A DNA stretch of 64,000 nucleotides from Burkholderia sp. 8Y (GTDB lineage Bacteria; Pseudomonadota; Gammaproteobacteria; Burkholderiales; Burkholderiaceae), in NCBI RefSeq assembly GCF_902506145.1, contig NZ_LR733519.1, forward strand, positions 1,562,109 to 1,626,108, in the 5' to 3' direction. Below the pieces are notes generated by a model. It saw nothing but the letters and a program-made list of their open reading frames with translations, was not told the DNA's origin and did not search any database. The position numbers and the translations under genes were made by a program. The number at the start of each line of letters is the position of its first letter. The stretch's first letter is position 1. This document shows, piece after piece, positions 34,401 through 42,211 of this stretch.

Positions 34401-36318
34401 CGAAGACCTGTTCGTGATCGCGAGCTTCGATGGCGCGCTGTTGCGCGTGAGTCCGTCATGGTCGTCGGTGCTCGGCATCGATAGCGAGCGGCTGCATGCG
34501 CGCACGATGCTCGACCTCGTGCATCCCGACGACCGCGCCGGCGTCGCCCTTGAACTGGACAAGCTGCGCGCGAGCGGCGCGCCCGTGCGCTACGAGGGCC
34601 GCCTCGGGCGCATCGACGGCGCCTGGCGCTGGATCGCGTGGACGCTGTCGCTCGATCCGCGCACGCGGCGCATTCATGGCGTGGGCCGCGACGTGACCGC
34701 GGACCGCGAAACCGCCGACGCGCTGCGGCACGCGGAAGAAGCGTTGCGCATGGCACAGAAGATGGAAGCCATCGGCAAGCTGACGGGCGGCGTCGCGCAC
34801 GACTTCAACAACCTGCTGCAAGTGATTGGCGGCAATCTGCAACTGCTCGCGAAAGACGTCGCGGGACAGGACAAGCCCGAGCAGCGCGTGAAAAGCGCGC
34901 TCGCGGGCGTGGCGCGCGGCGCGAATCTGGCTTCGCAACTGCTCGCGTTCGGGCGGCGCCAGCCGCTCGCGCCGAAGGTCGTGAATCTCGGCCGCTTCGT
35001 GCGCGGTCTGGACGACATGTTCCGGCGCGCGCTCGGCGACGGCATCGAAGTGGAAACCATCGTCTCCGGCGGGCTGTGGAACACGCTCGTCGATCCTTTT
35101 CAGGTCGAGAACGCGCTGCTCAATCTCGCGATCAACGCACGCGACGCCATGAACGGCCACGGCAAGCTGACCATCGAGGCCGGCAACGCATCGCTCGACG
35201 AAACCTACGCCATGCGCAACGCCGACGTGACGCCCGGCCAGTACGTGATGGTCGCCGTCACGGATACCGGCTCGGGCATGTCGCCGGAAGTGCAGGAACG
35301 CGCGTTCGAGCCGTTTTTCACGACCAAGCGCGAAGGGCAAGGCACGGGCCTCGGCCTGTCGATGGTGTACGGCTTCGTCAAGCAATCGGGCGGGCACGTG
35401 AAGGTGTACAGTGAGGAAGGCCACGGCACGACGGTCCGCATCTATTTGCCCCGCGCGCGGCAGGAAGAAGACCTCGAAACGAACGTCGATGCCGGACCGG
35501 CGAAAGGCGGCAGCGAAACCATTCTGGTGGTCGAGGACGACGAGGAAGTGCGCGCGACCGTCGTCGATCTGCTCGCGGATCTGGGGTATCGCGTGCTGCG
35601 CGCGAAGGATGCGCAGAGCGCGCTCGCGATTGTCGAAAGCGGCGTGCCGATCGACCTGCTCTTCACGGATGTCGTGATGCCCGGCCCGCTGCGCAGCACG
35701 GAGCTGGCGCGCAAGGCCCGCGAGCGCGTGCCGGGCATCGCGGTGCTGTTCACTTCGGGTTATACGGATAACGCGATCGTCCACGCCGGGCGGCTGGATG
35801 AAGGCATCGACCTGTTGAGCAAGCCGTACACGCACGAGGCGCTTGCCCGCAAGATTCGCCATGTGCTCGGGCAGCGCGCGCGCGACATCGCGCCGGCCAC
35901 TACGGATGCCGTCGATGTCGCCGATGCTGGCTCAGCCGAACCGATCGACGACGCGTCGCCGCTGCGCGTGCTGTTCGTCGAAGACAACGAGATGGTACGC
36001 ACGAGCAGCGCCGAGCTGCTGCGCACGATGGGCCTCGAACTCATCGAAGCGTCGAGCGTCGAAGAAGCCCGCGCGCGCCTGAGCGAGCATCGCTTCGACG
36101 TGCTGCTGACCGACGTCGATCTGGCGGGCGAATCCGGCGTCGAGCTGGCGCGAGCGGCGGCGCGTCGGACACCGGGCTTAGGCGTCGTGTTCGTCACGGG
36201 CTATGACCTCGAACTGAGCGACGACGAGCGGCAGGCGCTGCCGCATGCGATCCGGCTGCGCAAGCCGTATGATCCGCTCGCGTTGATGGAGGCGCTGCGC
36301 GCGGCGTCGGTGCGCTGA
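31429..36318 (+). CDS. Giant hybrid sensor histidine kinase, two kinase modules and three receivers
   Basis: A 1629-residue cytoplasmic sensor. Order: PAS-like domain (about 30-160), GAF-like (175-330), HisKA with His366 (ISHEFRTPL) and HATPase (N-box near 480, GSGIGLAM near 543), receiver 1 (Asp696 in SDVMMP), GAF (790-960), PAS (985-1095), second HisKA with His1124 (VAHDFNNLL) and HATPase (NLAINARDAM, GTGLGLSMVYGF), receiver 2 (Asp1414 in FTDVVMPG) and receiver 3 (Asp1562 in LLTDVDLAG). No membrane segment or DNA-binding output is present. The second kinase is of the NtrB/HWE-like VAHDFNN type, distinct from the first. The ATG at 31429 follows GAGGAG; upstream starts lack one. No response-regulator gene adjoins, so it is an orphan. 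Confidence 0.92.
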   Translation: MTPENLNPDPSASSLDPSFLLGGGEMGALIRSFDWTRTSLGAPENWPQSLKTAIRIMLTSRQPIWIGWGHELLFFYNDAYRSIIGGKHPQALGQPASVVWREIWNDIGPLLDTALAGVEGTFVEQKLLIMERNGFPEETYYTFSYSPIPDDRGSAGGIICANSDDTQRVLGERQLTVLRELATSAADARTWREASERSMNALKSAPRDLPFALLYAVEPGNETATLVGACGIAPGHPAAPATLHAGRDDPWPFQHALRANRAVLVTNLHQHVGASLPTGAWKAAPTTAVMLPIAPTGETGHAGVLIAALNPYRLFDDGYRTFMNLVAGQISAAIGYAHAYDEERRRAEALAQIDRAKTTFFSNISHEFRTPLTLMLGPLEEMLADRSRVPPEDMRLVEIMHRNGMRLLTLVNALLDFSRIEAGRIEIHRKRTDIAAFTAELASLFRSAIESAGLTLRTDIPDTPVLADIDRDMWEKVVMNLLSNAFKFTLAGSIEVALRVNSDGWIEASVCDTGIGIAEHEQARVFERFHRVAGATGRSVEGSGIGLAMVQELVKLHGGSIRVTSGLGEGTCFTVTLPAAHEDAASRADAPRAEASSRARSFVDAALRWTPDAHTAADATALNAADLDSPLADAAEASAPSDALAGRVLVVDDNADLREYMRRLLAAAGHDVSVAADGQAGLDAAVALRPEVIVSDVMMPRLDGFGLLRALRDDEALRETPVVLLSARAGEEARVGGLEAGADDYLTKPFSARELLARVASNLRLSRLRRETEQRLREESRVLEVLNRVGTTVAAELDLSRVVQVVTDAATELTAAAFGSFFYNVLDDEGGSYTLYALSGAPKESFAKFPMPRNTAVFGPTFAGHGIMRSDDITKDPRYGHNSPHFGMPKGHLPVRSYLAAPVVSRTGEVLGGLFFGHPELGVFTDRAERIAKGIAAQAAIAIDNARLFQAAQNEIAERAKAQSALRDLNETLERRVTEVVADRDRLWELSEDLFVIASFDGALLRVSPSWSSVLGIDSERLHARTMLDLVHPDDRAGVALELDKLRASGAPVRYEGRLGRIDGAWRWIAWTLSLDPRTRRIHGVGRDVTADRETADALRHAEEALRMAQKMEAIGKLTGGVAHDFNNLLQVIGGNLQLLAKDVAGQDKPEQRVKSALAGVARGANLASQLLAFGRRQPLAPKVVNLGRFVRGLDDMFRRALGDGIEVETIVSGGLWNTLVDPFQVENALLNLAINARDAMNGHGKLTIEAGNASLDETYAMRNADVTPGQYVMVAVTDTGSGMSPEVQERAFEPFFTTKREGQGTGLGLSMVYGFVKQSGGHVKVYSEEGHGTTVRIYLPRARQEEDLETNVDAGPAKGGSETILVVEDDEEVRATVVDLLADLGYRVLRAKDAQSALAIVESGVPIDLLFTDVVMPGPLRSTELARKARERVPGIAVLFTSGYTDNAIVHAGRLDEGIDLLSKPYTHEALARKIRHVLGQRARDIAPATTDAVDVADAGSAEPIDDASPLRVLFVEDNEMVRTSSAELLRTMGLELIEASSVEEARARLSEHRFDVLLTDVDLAGESGVELARAAARRTPGLGVVFVTGYDLELSDDERQALPHAIRLRKPYDPLALMEALRAASVR

Positions 36319-36467
36319 GCTACTCGGCTTCGCGTTTTCCTGGGCCGCACGCTTGGCGACGCCCGCCATCGCGCTGACGTGCGCGACGCGCACCGCGCCC
36401 GCCGAAAGCCGCACGAAGCCGAGAAACGCGGGCCGCGCCGGTGCGCCGGTGCGCCCTGCTACGGCTG

Positions 36468-37601
36468 CTAACCCGCGCGTCGGGCGCGCACGCCCGCGGC
36501 GAGCAACTCCAGCACCGGCTCGGTTTGCGTCCAGCCGAGGCAGGCATCCGTGATCGAGACGCCGTGCTTGAGCGGCACGCCCGGCTTCAGGTCCTGCCGC
36601 CCTTCTTCCAGATGACTCTCGATCATCACGCCCGTGATGCGCTTCTCGCCCGCCGACAGTTGACGCGCGATGTCCTCGGCGACATCCACCTGACGCAGAT
36701 GCGACTTGTTCGAATTCGCGTGCGAGCAGTCGATCATCACCTGTTCGCGCTGCCCGAGCGCGGCGAGCGCGGCGCAACTCGCGGCCACGCTGTCGGCGTC
36801 GTAATTCGGGCCGTTCTTGCCGCCGCGCAGAATCAGATGGCAGTCGTCGTTGCCGCGCGTCTCGAAGATTGCCGCCATGCCCATCTTCGTCATGCCCATG
36901 AACGCATGGCTCGCGCGCGCCGCGACGATGGCGTCCGCCGCGACCTGAACGCCGCCGTCGGTGCCGTTCTTGAAGCCGATCGGACACGACAACCCCGAAG
37001 CCAGCTGCCGATGGCTCTGGCTTTCCGTCGTGCGCGCGCCGATCGCGCCCCACGCGATGAGATCCGCGATGTACTGCGGACTCAGCAGATCGAGAAACTC
37101 GGTCGCGGTCGGCAAGCCGAGGCTGCTCACGTCCAGCAGAAGTTCACGCGCCCGGCGCAGGCCCTCGTTGATGCGAAAGCTGCCGTCCAGACGCGGATCG
37201 TTGATATAGCCTTTCCAGCCGACCGTCGTGCGCGGCTTCTCGAAGTACACGCGCATGACGATGAACAGGTCGTCGGAGAGGCGCTCGGCCACGGTCTTGA
37301 GACGCCGCGCGTAGTCCATCGCCTGAGCGTGATCGTGAATGGAGCACGGGCCGACGACGACCACGAGCCGGTCATCGCGGCCATGCAGAATCTTGGCAAT
37401 CGCGGCGCGGCTCGCCTCGACGAGCGTCTGCACGCCGGGCGTGACCGGCAGTTCGTCGAGCAGAAGCGCGGGCGAGATCAGCGGACGGACGGCGCCGATG
37501 CGCGTGTCGTCGATGCGGGTCGTGTCTTGCGTGGAGTCGGCCACGCCGGCCTCCTGATCGCGGGCGGGATTGTCGATGCGGCTCAATGTAGGCTCCGTCA
37601 T
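36468..37601 (-). CDS. aroG: 3-deoxy-7-phosphoheptulonate (DAHP) synthase, class I
   Basis: A 377-residue enzyme of the AroFGH class. It condenses phosphoenolpyruvate with erythrose 4-phosphate, the first step of the shikimate pathway. Family motifs: VVVGPCSIHD, MRVYFEKPRTTVGWKGYIND, the Arg-Thr-Glu-Ser segment GARTTESQSHRQLASGL, GFKNGTDG, and DCSHANSNK with the metal-binding Cys/His set. The N-terminal extension of about 45 residues carries the feedback region in this class; which amino acid inhibits it cannot be told. The gene stands alone. The symbol is by family; aroF or aroH is possible. Confidence 0.93.
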   Translation of the reverse strand: MTEPTLSRIDNPARDQEAGVADSTQDTTRIDDTRIGAVRPLISPALLLDELPVTPGVQTLVEASRAAIAKILHGRDDRLVVVVGPCSIHDHAQAMDYARRLKTVAERLSDDLFIVMRVYFEKPRTTVGWKGYINDPRLDGSFRINEGLRRARELLLDVSSLGLPTATEFLDLLSPQYIADLIAWGAIGARTTESQSHRQLASGLSCPIGFKNGTDGGVQVAADAIVAARASHAFMGMTKMGMAAIFETRGNDDCHLILRGGKNGPNYDADSVAASCAALAALGQREQVMIDCSHANSNKSHLRQVDVAEDIARQLSAGEKRITGVMIESHLEEGRQDLKPGVPLKHGVSITDACLGWTQTEPVLELLAAGVRARRAG

Positions 37602-37727
37602 GCGTTATCGATGCGTAAAAAGGCTGTGGAATGCGCGGTTCGTGCGCGAATGCGGTCTTCCGTTGCGAACTTCGATTATCGCATTGATGACGACGCACGC
37701 GAACGCACGCGGGAATCGGTGCGTATG

Positions 37728-37755
37728 ATGGTGTTTCATCAAGGGAGAACACCAT
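37728..37755 (+). promoter_or_regulatory. Hairpin presenting the ribosome site of the HAD gene
   Basis: ATGGTGTT (37728-37735) pairs perfectly with AACACCAT (37748-37755). The ribosome site AAGGGAG lies in the 12-nt loop and the first two bases of the start codon are in the stem. It could tune translation initiation, for example by temperature. It may also be chance. Confidence 0.45.
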
Positions 37756-38428
37756 GCGAATCGAAACGTCGTTTCTCTTCGACCTCGACGGCACGCTCGT
37801 CGACAGCGTGTACCAGCACGTGCTGGCATGGAAAGAGGCGCTGGATGCGGAAGGCATCGAGCTGTCGGTGTGGCGCATTCATCGCAAGATCGGCATGAGC
37901 GGCGGGCTTTTCACGAACCAGTTGCTGCGCGAGACGCACGGCGAAATCAGCGCGGATCGCGTCGAGCGTTTGCGGCGACTGCATGCCGAGGCGTATCAGC
38001 GGCTGCGCGCGCAGGTCTGCCCGCTGCCCGGCGCGCGCGAACTGCTGGCCGCGCTGACCGAAGCGGGCACCCGCTGGGCAATCGCGACGAGCGGACGCAT
38101 GGAGACCGCTGCGGTCAATCTCGAGGCGCTCGGCGTCGATGCGTCGAAGCAGGTCGTCGTCACCCGCGACGACGTGAAATACGCGAAGCCCGATCCCGAT
38201 CTCTTCATCGCCGCGGCCAAGCGCCTGAACGTGCCGGTCGAACATACGGTGGTCGTCGGCGACAGCATCTGGGACATGCTCGCGGCGCGCCGCTGCCGCG
38301 CGCTCGGCGTCGGTCTGCTCTCGGGCGGCTATGGCAGCGACGAACTGGAACGCGCGGGCGCGTTGCGCGTCTACGAAGACCCGGCGGATCTGCTCGCGCA
38401 TCTCGACGAAGTGGCCGCGCGGCCGTAA
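37754..38428 (+). CDS. HAD-family hydrolase, beta-phosphoglucomutase/phosphoglycolate-phosphatase-like
   Basis: A 224-residue haloacid-dehalogenase-superfamily phosphatase. Motif I is FDLDGTLVDS (nucleophile Asp10), motif II is AIATSG, and motif III/IV are KPDPDLFIAAA and VVVGDSIWDMLAA. A helical cap (about residues 16-85) places it in subfamily I, with beta-phosphoglucomutase and phosphoglycolate phosphatase. The likely substrate is a small phosphorylated sugar or acid. The strong ribosome site sits in a hairpin loop. The gene is divergent from the DAHP synthase gene and is followed by two genes on the same strand. Confidence 0.9.
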   Translation: MRIETSFLFDLDGTLVDSVYQHVLAWKEALDAEGIELSVWRIHRKIGMSGGLFTNQLLRETHGEISADRVERLRRLHAEAYQRLRAQVCPLPGARELLAALTEAGTRWAIATSGRMETAAVNLEALGVDASKQVVVTRDDVKYAKPDPDLFIAAAKRLNVPVEHTVVVGDSIWDMLAARRCRALGVGLLSGGYGSDELERAGALRVYEDPADLLAHLDEVAARP

Positions 38429-38496
38429 GCACAGCCGCGTCATCAGAAGCCCGCCACAGCCGTGCGAGAATCTTGCGGCTACAGGACGGTCTTGCC

Positions 38497-38874
38497 ATGC
38501 CCTCTTCGATTCGCAACTCGCTCGTCTGGATCTTCGACGCCTTCGAGCGCGACGCCACGTATATCCGCAAACGCATGTTCGGATGCGACGCCGCCTATAT
38601 CGACGGCATGCTGTGTCTCGTCGCGGCGGACCGCGAGAAGCCGTGGAATGGCTTGCTCGTGTGCACGTCCCAGGAACGGCACGCCGCGCTCGTCGACGCG
38701 ATCCCCGCGCTCGAGCCGCATCCGGTGCTCGGCAAATGGCTTTACGTGGCGCAGGCGCATCCGGACTTCGAAGCCGTCGCGGAACAACTAACGGCACTCG
38801 TCCTTGCGCGCGATCCGCGCATCGGCGTGGAGCCGAAGCCGCGCAAGCCGCGCCTCGCTCGGCTCCGCGCGTGA
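38497..38874 (+). CDS. Small TfoX/Sxy-like protein of unknown function
   Basis: A 125-residue cytoplasmic protein. The core (YIRKRMFGCDAAYIDGMLCLV, then PWNGLLVCTS, HPVLGKWLYVAQ) resembles proteins placed in the TfoX N-terminal superfamily, though it lacks the competence-regulator C-terminal part. The tail is basic (EPKPRKPRLARLRA) and could touch nucleic acid. Function is unknown. The start is the ATG at 38497; no strong ribosome site is visible. It lies 68 bp after the HAD gene and 18 bp before the exporter gene, so these may be one transcript. Confidence 0.6.
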   Translation: MPSSIRNSLVWIFDAFERDATYIRKRMFGCDAAYIDGMLCLVAADREKPWNGLLVCTSQERHAALVDAIPALEPHPVLGKWLYVAQAHPDFEAVAEQLTALVLARDPRIGVEPKPRKPRLARLRA

Positions 38875-38892
38875 CATCGCCTTCCGACTAAC

Positions 38893-39795
38893 ATGACCAC
38901 TTCCATCGCCGCACGGAGCGGCCACCTTCCGCTTGCGAGCATCGGCTGCATTCTCGCGTCGATGTTCTGCTTCGCCATCGTCGATGCGCTCGCGAAGGTC
39001 GTCGCGCTCCAGTATCCCGCCAACGAAGTGACGTTCTTTCGCATGCTGTTCGGTCTCATGCCCGCCTTCGCGATGTGCTGCACCGGCTCGCGGTCTCTCG
39101 GCGATCGCATCAGAAAGCTCGACCTCAAAGGCCAGACCGTGCGCGCGCTGACGCTGCTCGGCGCGTCGGCGTTCTTCTTCGCGGGACTGCCGTATATTCC
39201 GCTTGCCGAGGCGGTCGCGATCGCCTATTCGGAGACGTTGCTCGTGGTCGTGCTGGCGCCCGTGCTGCTTCGCGAAAAGATGACCGCGCGTGACGCATGC
39301 GCCGCGTTCGCGGGCTTCGTCGGCGTGCTGCTCGTGGTCCGGCCGGGCGGCGGCGAGTCGAGCTGGCTCGGGCCGCTGCTTCTGCTGTGCTGCGCGCTGT
39401 TCGGCGCGCTGTCGCTCATTCAGATCAAGCGCATTCGCGCCACGGACGATTCGCGCACCACGGTCTTTTTCTTCTCGGCGGTCGGCACGGTCGTGACCGC
39501 CTGCACGCTCGCGTTCAGCTGGAAGACGCCCACGCTGCAAGCCCTCGTCATCATGGCGCTGATCGGCGTGTTCGCCACCGCCGGGCAACTGCTCTGCACG
39601 GTCGCGTATCGCCGCGCGGACGCGGGCGCGCTTGCGCCGTTCAATTACACGAGCATCGCGTGGGCCACGTTGTTCGGCTATGCCGTGTGGGAAGAAGTCA
39701 TCGCGCCGCTTTCGCTGACCGGCATCGCGTTGATCGTCGGCAGCGCGATCGTGGTGGCGTGGCAGCGCAAGTTGCCGGACGGCCCCAACGCATGA
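38893..39795 (+). CDS. DMT-superfamily (EamA) transporter
   Basis: A 300-residue inner-membrane protein with ten predicted helices in two five-helix EamA repeats. The first contains FCFAIVDALAKVVALQYPANEVTFFRM and LPLAEAVAIAYSETLLVVVLAPVLLREKM-like segments; the second ends with APFNYTSIAWATLFGYAVWEE, the classic repeat ending. Such proteins export amino acids or other metabolites by proton antiport. The substrate is unknown. It follows the TfoX-like gene by 18 bp and probably shares its transcript. Confidence 0.9.
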   Translation: MTTSIAARSGHLPLASIGCILASMFCFAIVDALAKVVALQYPANEVTFFRMLFGLMPAFAMCCTGSRSLGDRIRKLDLKGQTVRALTLLGASAFFFAGLPYIPLAEAVAIAYSETLLVVVLAPVLLREKMTARDACAAFAGFVGVLLVVRPGGGESSWLGPLLLLCCALFGALSLIQIKRIRATDDSRTTVFFFSAVGTVVTACTLAFSWKTPTLQALVIMALIGVFATAGQLLCTVAYRRADAGALAPFNYTSIAWATLFGYAVWEEVIAPLSLTGIALIVGSAIVVAWQRKLPDGPNA

Positions 39796-40003
39796 AGGGC
39801 ATCGGAGAACAAGCGGCAAGCAGCAATAACGCTTAATAAAGGCAAATTCGCAACAGCGTCATATCGATCTGGCACGCTGCCTTTTTGCGCAGGTACACTG
39901 CGCAGCGCAGTTCCGTAGTTCTCCATGTGACCTGTGACGCGCGACGCCGGCAAACGATCGTTCGCCGCCCCGCCGTTCATGACTTCTTATCTGCGAGCTT
40001 CCG

Positions 40004-40162
40004 ATGAAAACTGCCGTTAAAAAAACTCTCGTTCTGTTCGTGCTCGCGGCGTTCGCTGCGCCGACGCTGTCGTTCGCGGCGGCCCAATATCCGGACCACC
40101 ATAAGCGCCCCGCTTACAGCAAGCACAAGCATCACAAACATCATAAGAAAGCGGCGGAGTAA
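40004..40162 (+). CDS. Very small exported His/Lys-rich protein, 52 aa
   Basis: A 52-codon frame from ATG at 40004 to TAA at 40162. It encodes a basic start (MKTAVKKTL), a hydrophobic core ending LSFAAA, a convincing signal peptide, and a 25-residue mature tail very rich in His and Lys (KHKHHKHHKKAAE). Such a tail could bind nickel, copper or zinc in the periplasm. The ribosome site is weak. A strong hairpin follows 21 bp after the stop, which supports expression as a short transcript. I know similar tiny His/Lys-rich exported proteins from Burkholderia relatives but no function. Confidence 0.6.
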   Translation: MKTAVKKTLVLFVLAAFAAPTLSFAAAQYPDHHKRPAYSKHKHHKHHKKAAE

Positions 40163-40183
40163 GCGTCGAGCGTTGAACGAGAC

Positions 40184-40223
40184 GGCCGCTGACGGGGTAT
40201 CGTCAGCGGCCGCTGTCATTTTT
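40184..40223 (+). terminator. Intrinsic terminator after the His/Lys-rich gene
   Basis: GGCCGCTGACG (40184-40194) pairs perfectly with CGTCAGCGGCC (40201-40211) around GGGTAT. A T5 run follows at 40219-40223 after a few bases. It lies between two convergent genes and looks best for plus-strand transcripts. Confidence 0.75.
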
Positions 40224-40840
40224 CAACCGGCATCGCCCGAACTGATCACCGACTGCATGCTCGACAAGAGCTTGTGCAGATAGCGAAGAAGACCAATCAC
40301 ATCGCCGAACGCGATCAACCCTTCTTCCGCGCCTTCGCCCATCATGGGCTTGCCATCCAGCGTCTTGTCGATCACGAGACCGCCATACGCCGCATGCGGC
40401 ACGTACTCGTTCTCGCCGATGCGAAAGCGGTTCCCGTTCACCGCCGCATCGCGCAGACGCATGAGGAACTGAACTTCGGGCGTGCGCGAACTGGACAGGC
40501 GATGCACGTCGAAGAAATCCGCCACCGCGAGAATCGCGTTCGTGCAGGGCACGTGCAGCGCGAAGGCCATGCGCTCGCGCGCGTCGTCGAAGGACGGCCA
40601 CGCGGGCAGGTCGGCGGATGGGTCGTGCTTCATCGGCATGCCGTCTTCGCTATGCGTATGCGCTTCCGGGTGAGCATGCCGATGCGCGAGCAGCCGCGCG
40701 ACCGCGCTTAAGTCCGGCGCGCGTTCGCCGTCATCGATCCAGTCGGCGAGCAGGCCGGCGTGTGTATAAAGCGTCAGCAATTGGGCGTCGATGAACGCAA
40801 CGCCGAGCCTGCAAGGGTCATGATGTGCCAGATCGGGCAT
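40223..40840 (-). CDS. Hypothetical protein, 205 aa
   Basis: A 205-residue soluble, mildly acidic protein that I do not recognise. It has no signal peptide. A His-rich stretch (HRHAHPEAHTHSEDG, about residues 53-67) could bind metal. The second half (FALHVPCTNAILAVADFFDVHR, LLRYLHKLLSSM) looks alpha-helical. The ATG lies 56 bp after the porin gene on the same strand, but the porin is probably transcribed alone. Base composition and codon pattern are like the neighbours, so it appears resident rather than recently acquired. Confidence 0.7.
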   Translation of the reverse strand: MPDLAHHDPCRLGVAFIDAQLLTLYTHAGLLADWIDDGERAPDLSAVARLLAHRHAHPEAHTHSEDGMPMKHDPSADLPAWPSFDDARERMAFALHVPCTNAILAVADFFDVHRLSSSRTPEVQFLMRLRDAAVNGNRFRIGENEYVPHAAYGGLVIDKTLDGKPMMGEGAEEGLIAFGDVIGLLRYLHKLLSSMQSVISSGDAG

Positions 40841-40896
40841 GGTCGTCTCCGGTTTTTACGCTGCGACGACGCAAGATCCGCACCCGCGCGCGGCGC

Positions 40897-42033
40897 CTAG
40901 AACAGGTTACGCAGCCCGACCGATACGCCCGTCTGGTTCGACCTGCCCGGCAGTTCGACCACGCCCGCGCCCGTGACCTTGTTGAAGTCCACGGTGCCAT
41001 AGACTTCCGTGCGCTTGGAAAGCGCGTATTCCGCGAGCGCGACGCCCGTGTAGCGATTGCCGCTGCCCGTCGCGCCGCCGCCGATGGCCGCGTTCTTCAT
41101 GTGGTCGTAGTAGAACGCGCCCGTGAGCAGCAGCGCGGGCGTGACCTGCCACGTCACGCCGCCGAACGGGCCGTCGTCGCGGCGGCCCGAGCCCTTGAGA
41201 ATATCGACGCCCGCGACGAGATTGCGCTGCGCGAGCACGCTATCGACGAAGCCGGTGTCATCCGTCGAATGCAGATAGCCGACGTACACCTTCGCCGGCC
41301 CGATGGCATAGACCACGTTCGCGTTCCAGATCTTCTGCTTGTTGCTCGCGTTGTCGCTGTTCTGCTGATAACCGCCGTCGATGGATAACGGCCCGACGGT
41401 GTACGACGCCGTGAAGCCGTACATATTGCCTGCGCCCATATGGCCCGGCACCTGACCCGAGAAGCCGCCGGCGCCGGTCGACGCGTAGTTCGTGCCGAAC
41501 GAATACATCGCGCCGAGCGTGAGCCCCCCGAACGTGCCGGTGTACTTCACGGCGTTGTCCGCATAGAGACCCGCGCCGAGCGCCACGGGCAGCCACGCGT
41601 TCTCGAAGTAATTGCCGACGGTGAGCGGGTCGTAGACGTCGCCGAGCATGTCGAAGAGCGGCGTCTTCTGACGGCCGAGCGTCAGCGCGCCGTACTGATT
41701 CGCGAGGCCCACGTAGGCCGCGCGATTGAACTGGCGCTGGCTGTCGGAGTACTGGCCGTTTTGCAGTTCCACGCCGCTTTCCAGCCGGAAGACGGCCTTC
41801 AGGCCGCCGCCGAGTTCTTCGGTGCCCTTCAGGCCGAACCGGCTATTGGTGACCGCGCCGTTCGTCATGAACAGCTTGCCGTCGTTATTGGCATTGGCGT
41901 TCGTGAGATAGCGCACGCTGACGTCGGCGACGCCGTACAGCGTGACCGAGCTTTGCGCGAACGCGGACTGGCAGGCCAATGCAATGGCCGATGCGGCGAA
42001 CGCGGTCGCCACACGCGAGGGATTCGTCTTCAT
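40897..42033 (-). CDS. Gram-negative porin (Burkholderia OmpC-like)
   Basis: A 378-residue outer-membrane trimeric porin. The signal peptide covers about 26 residues (CQSAFAQ). The mature start SSVTLYGVADVSVRYL, the GLKGTEELGGGLKAVFRLESGV segment and the constriction-loop region around LGRQKTPLFDMLGDVYDP are typical of neutral/anion-selective porins of the Burkholderiaceae. The chain ends in VGLRNLF, the aromatic C-terminus recognised by the BAM machinery. It is 178 bp downstream of the ABC importer operon on the same strand and may serve as the outer-membrane entry for its substrate, although an own promoter is likely. Confidence 0.94.
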   Translation of the reverse strand: MKTNPSRVATAFAASAIALACQSAFAQSSVTLYGVADVSVRYLTNANANNDGKLFMTNGAVTNSRFGLKGTEELGGGLKAVFRLESGVELQNGQYSDSQRQFNRAAYVGLANQYGALTLGRQKTPLFDMLGDVYDPLTVGNYFENAWLPVALGAGLYADNAVKYTGTFGGLTLGAMYSFGTNYASTGAGGFSGQVPGHMGAGNMYGFTASYTVGPLSIDGGYQQNSDNASNKQKIWNANVVYAIGPAKVYVGYLHSTDDTGFVDSVLAQRNLVAGVDILKGSGRRDDGPFGGVTWQVTPALLLTGAFYYDHMKNAAIGGGATGSGNRYTGVALAEYALSKRTEVYGTVDFNKVTGAGVVELPGRSNQTGVSVGLRNLF

Positions 42034-42211
42034 GAGTGTCTTCTGCGTAAATTTCTATCGATGTGATGCGCCCGTTCGCGCGAGCTTCGACGCACAGTCG
42101 GAGCACGCCCCGAAAAGCACGCGGACTTTTATCACACCAGATATCGCAGTGCACGGATTGCGGCAAGCGAGCGCGCTCCGTGTGGTGTTTTGCGCAACAC
42201 GCGCAGCGGGC

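Noticed and set aside
40223..40840. The His-rich 205-aa protein as a metallochaperone
   Set aside because: A single His-rich stretch is not enough and no recognised metal-binding fold or metal-related neighbour is visible.
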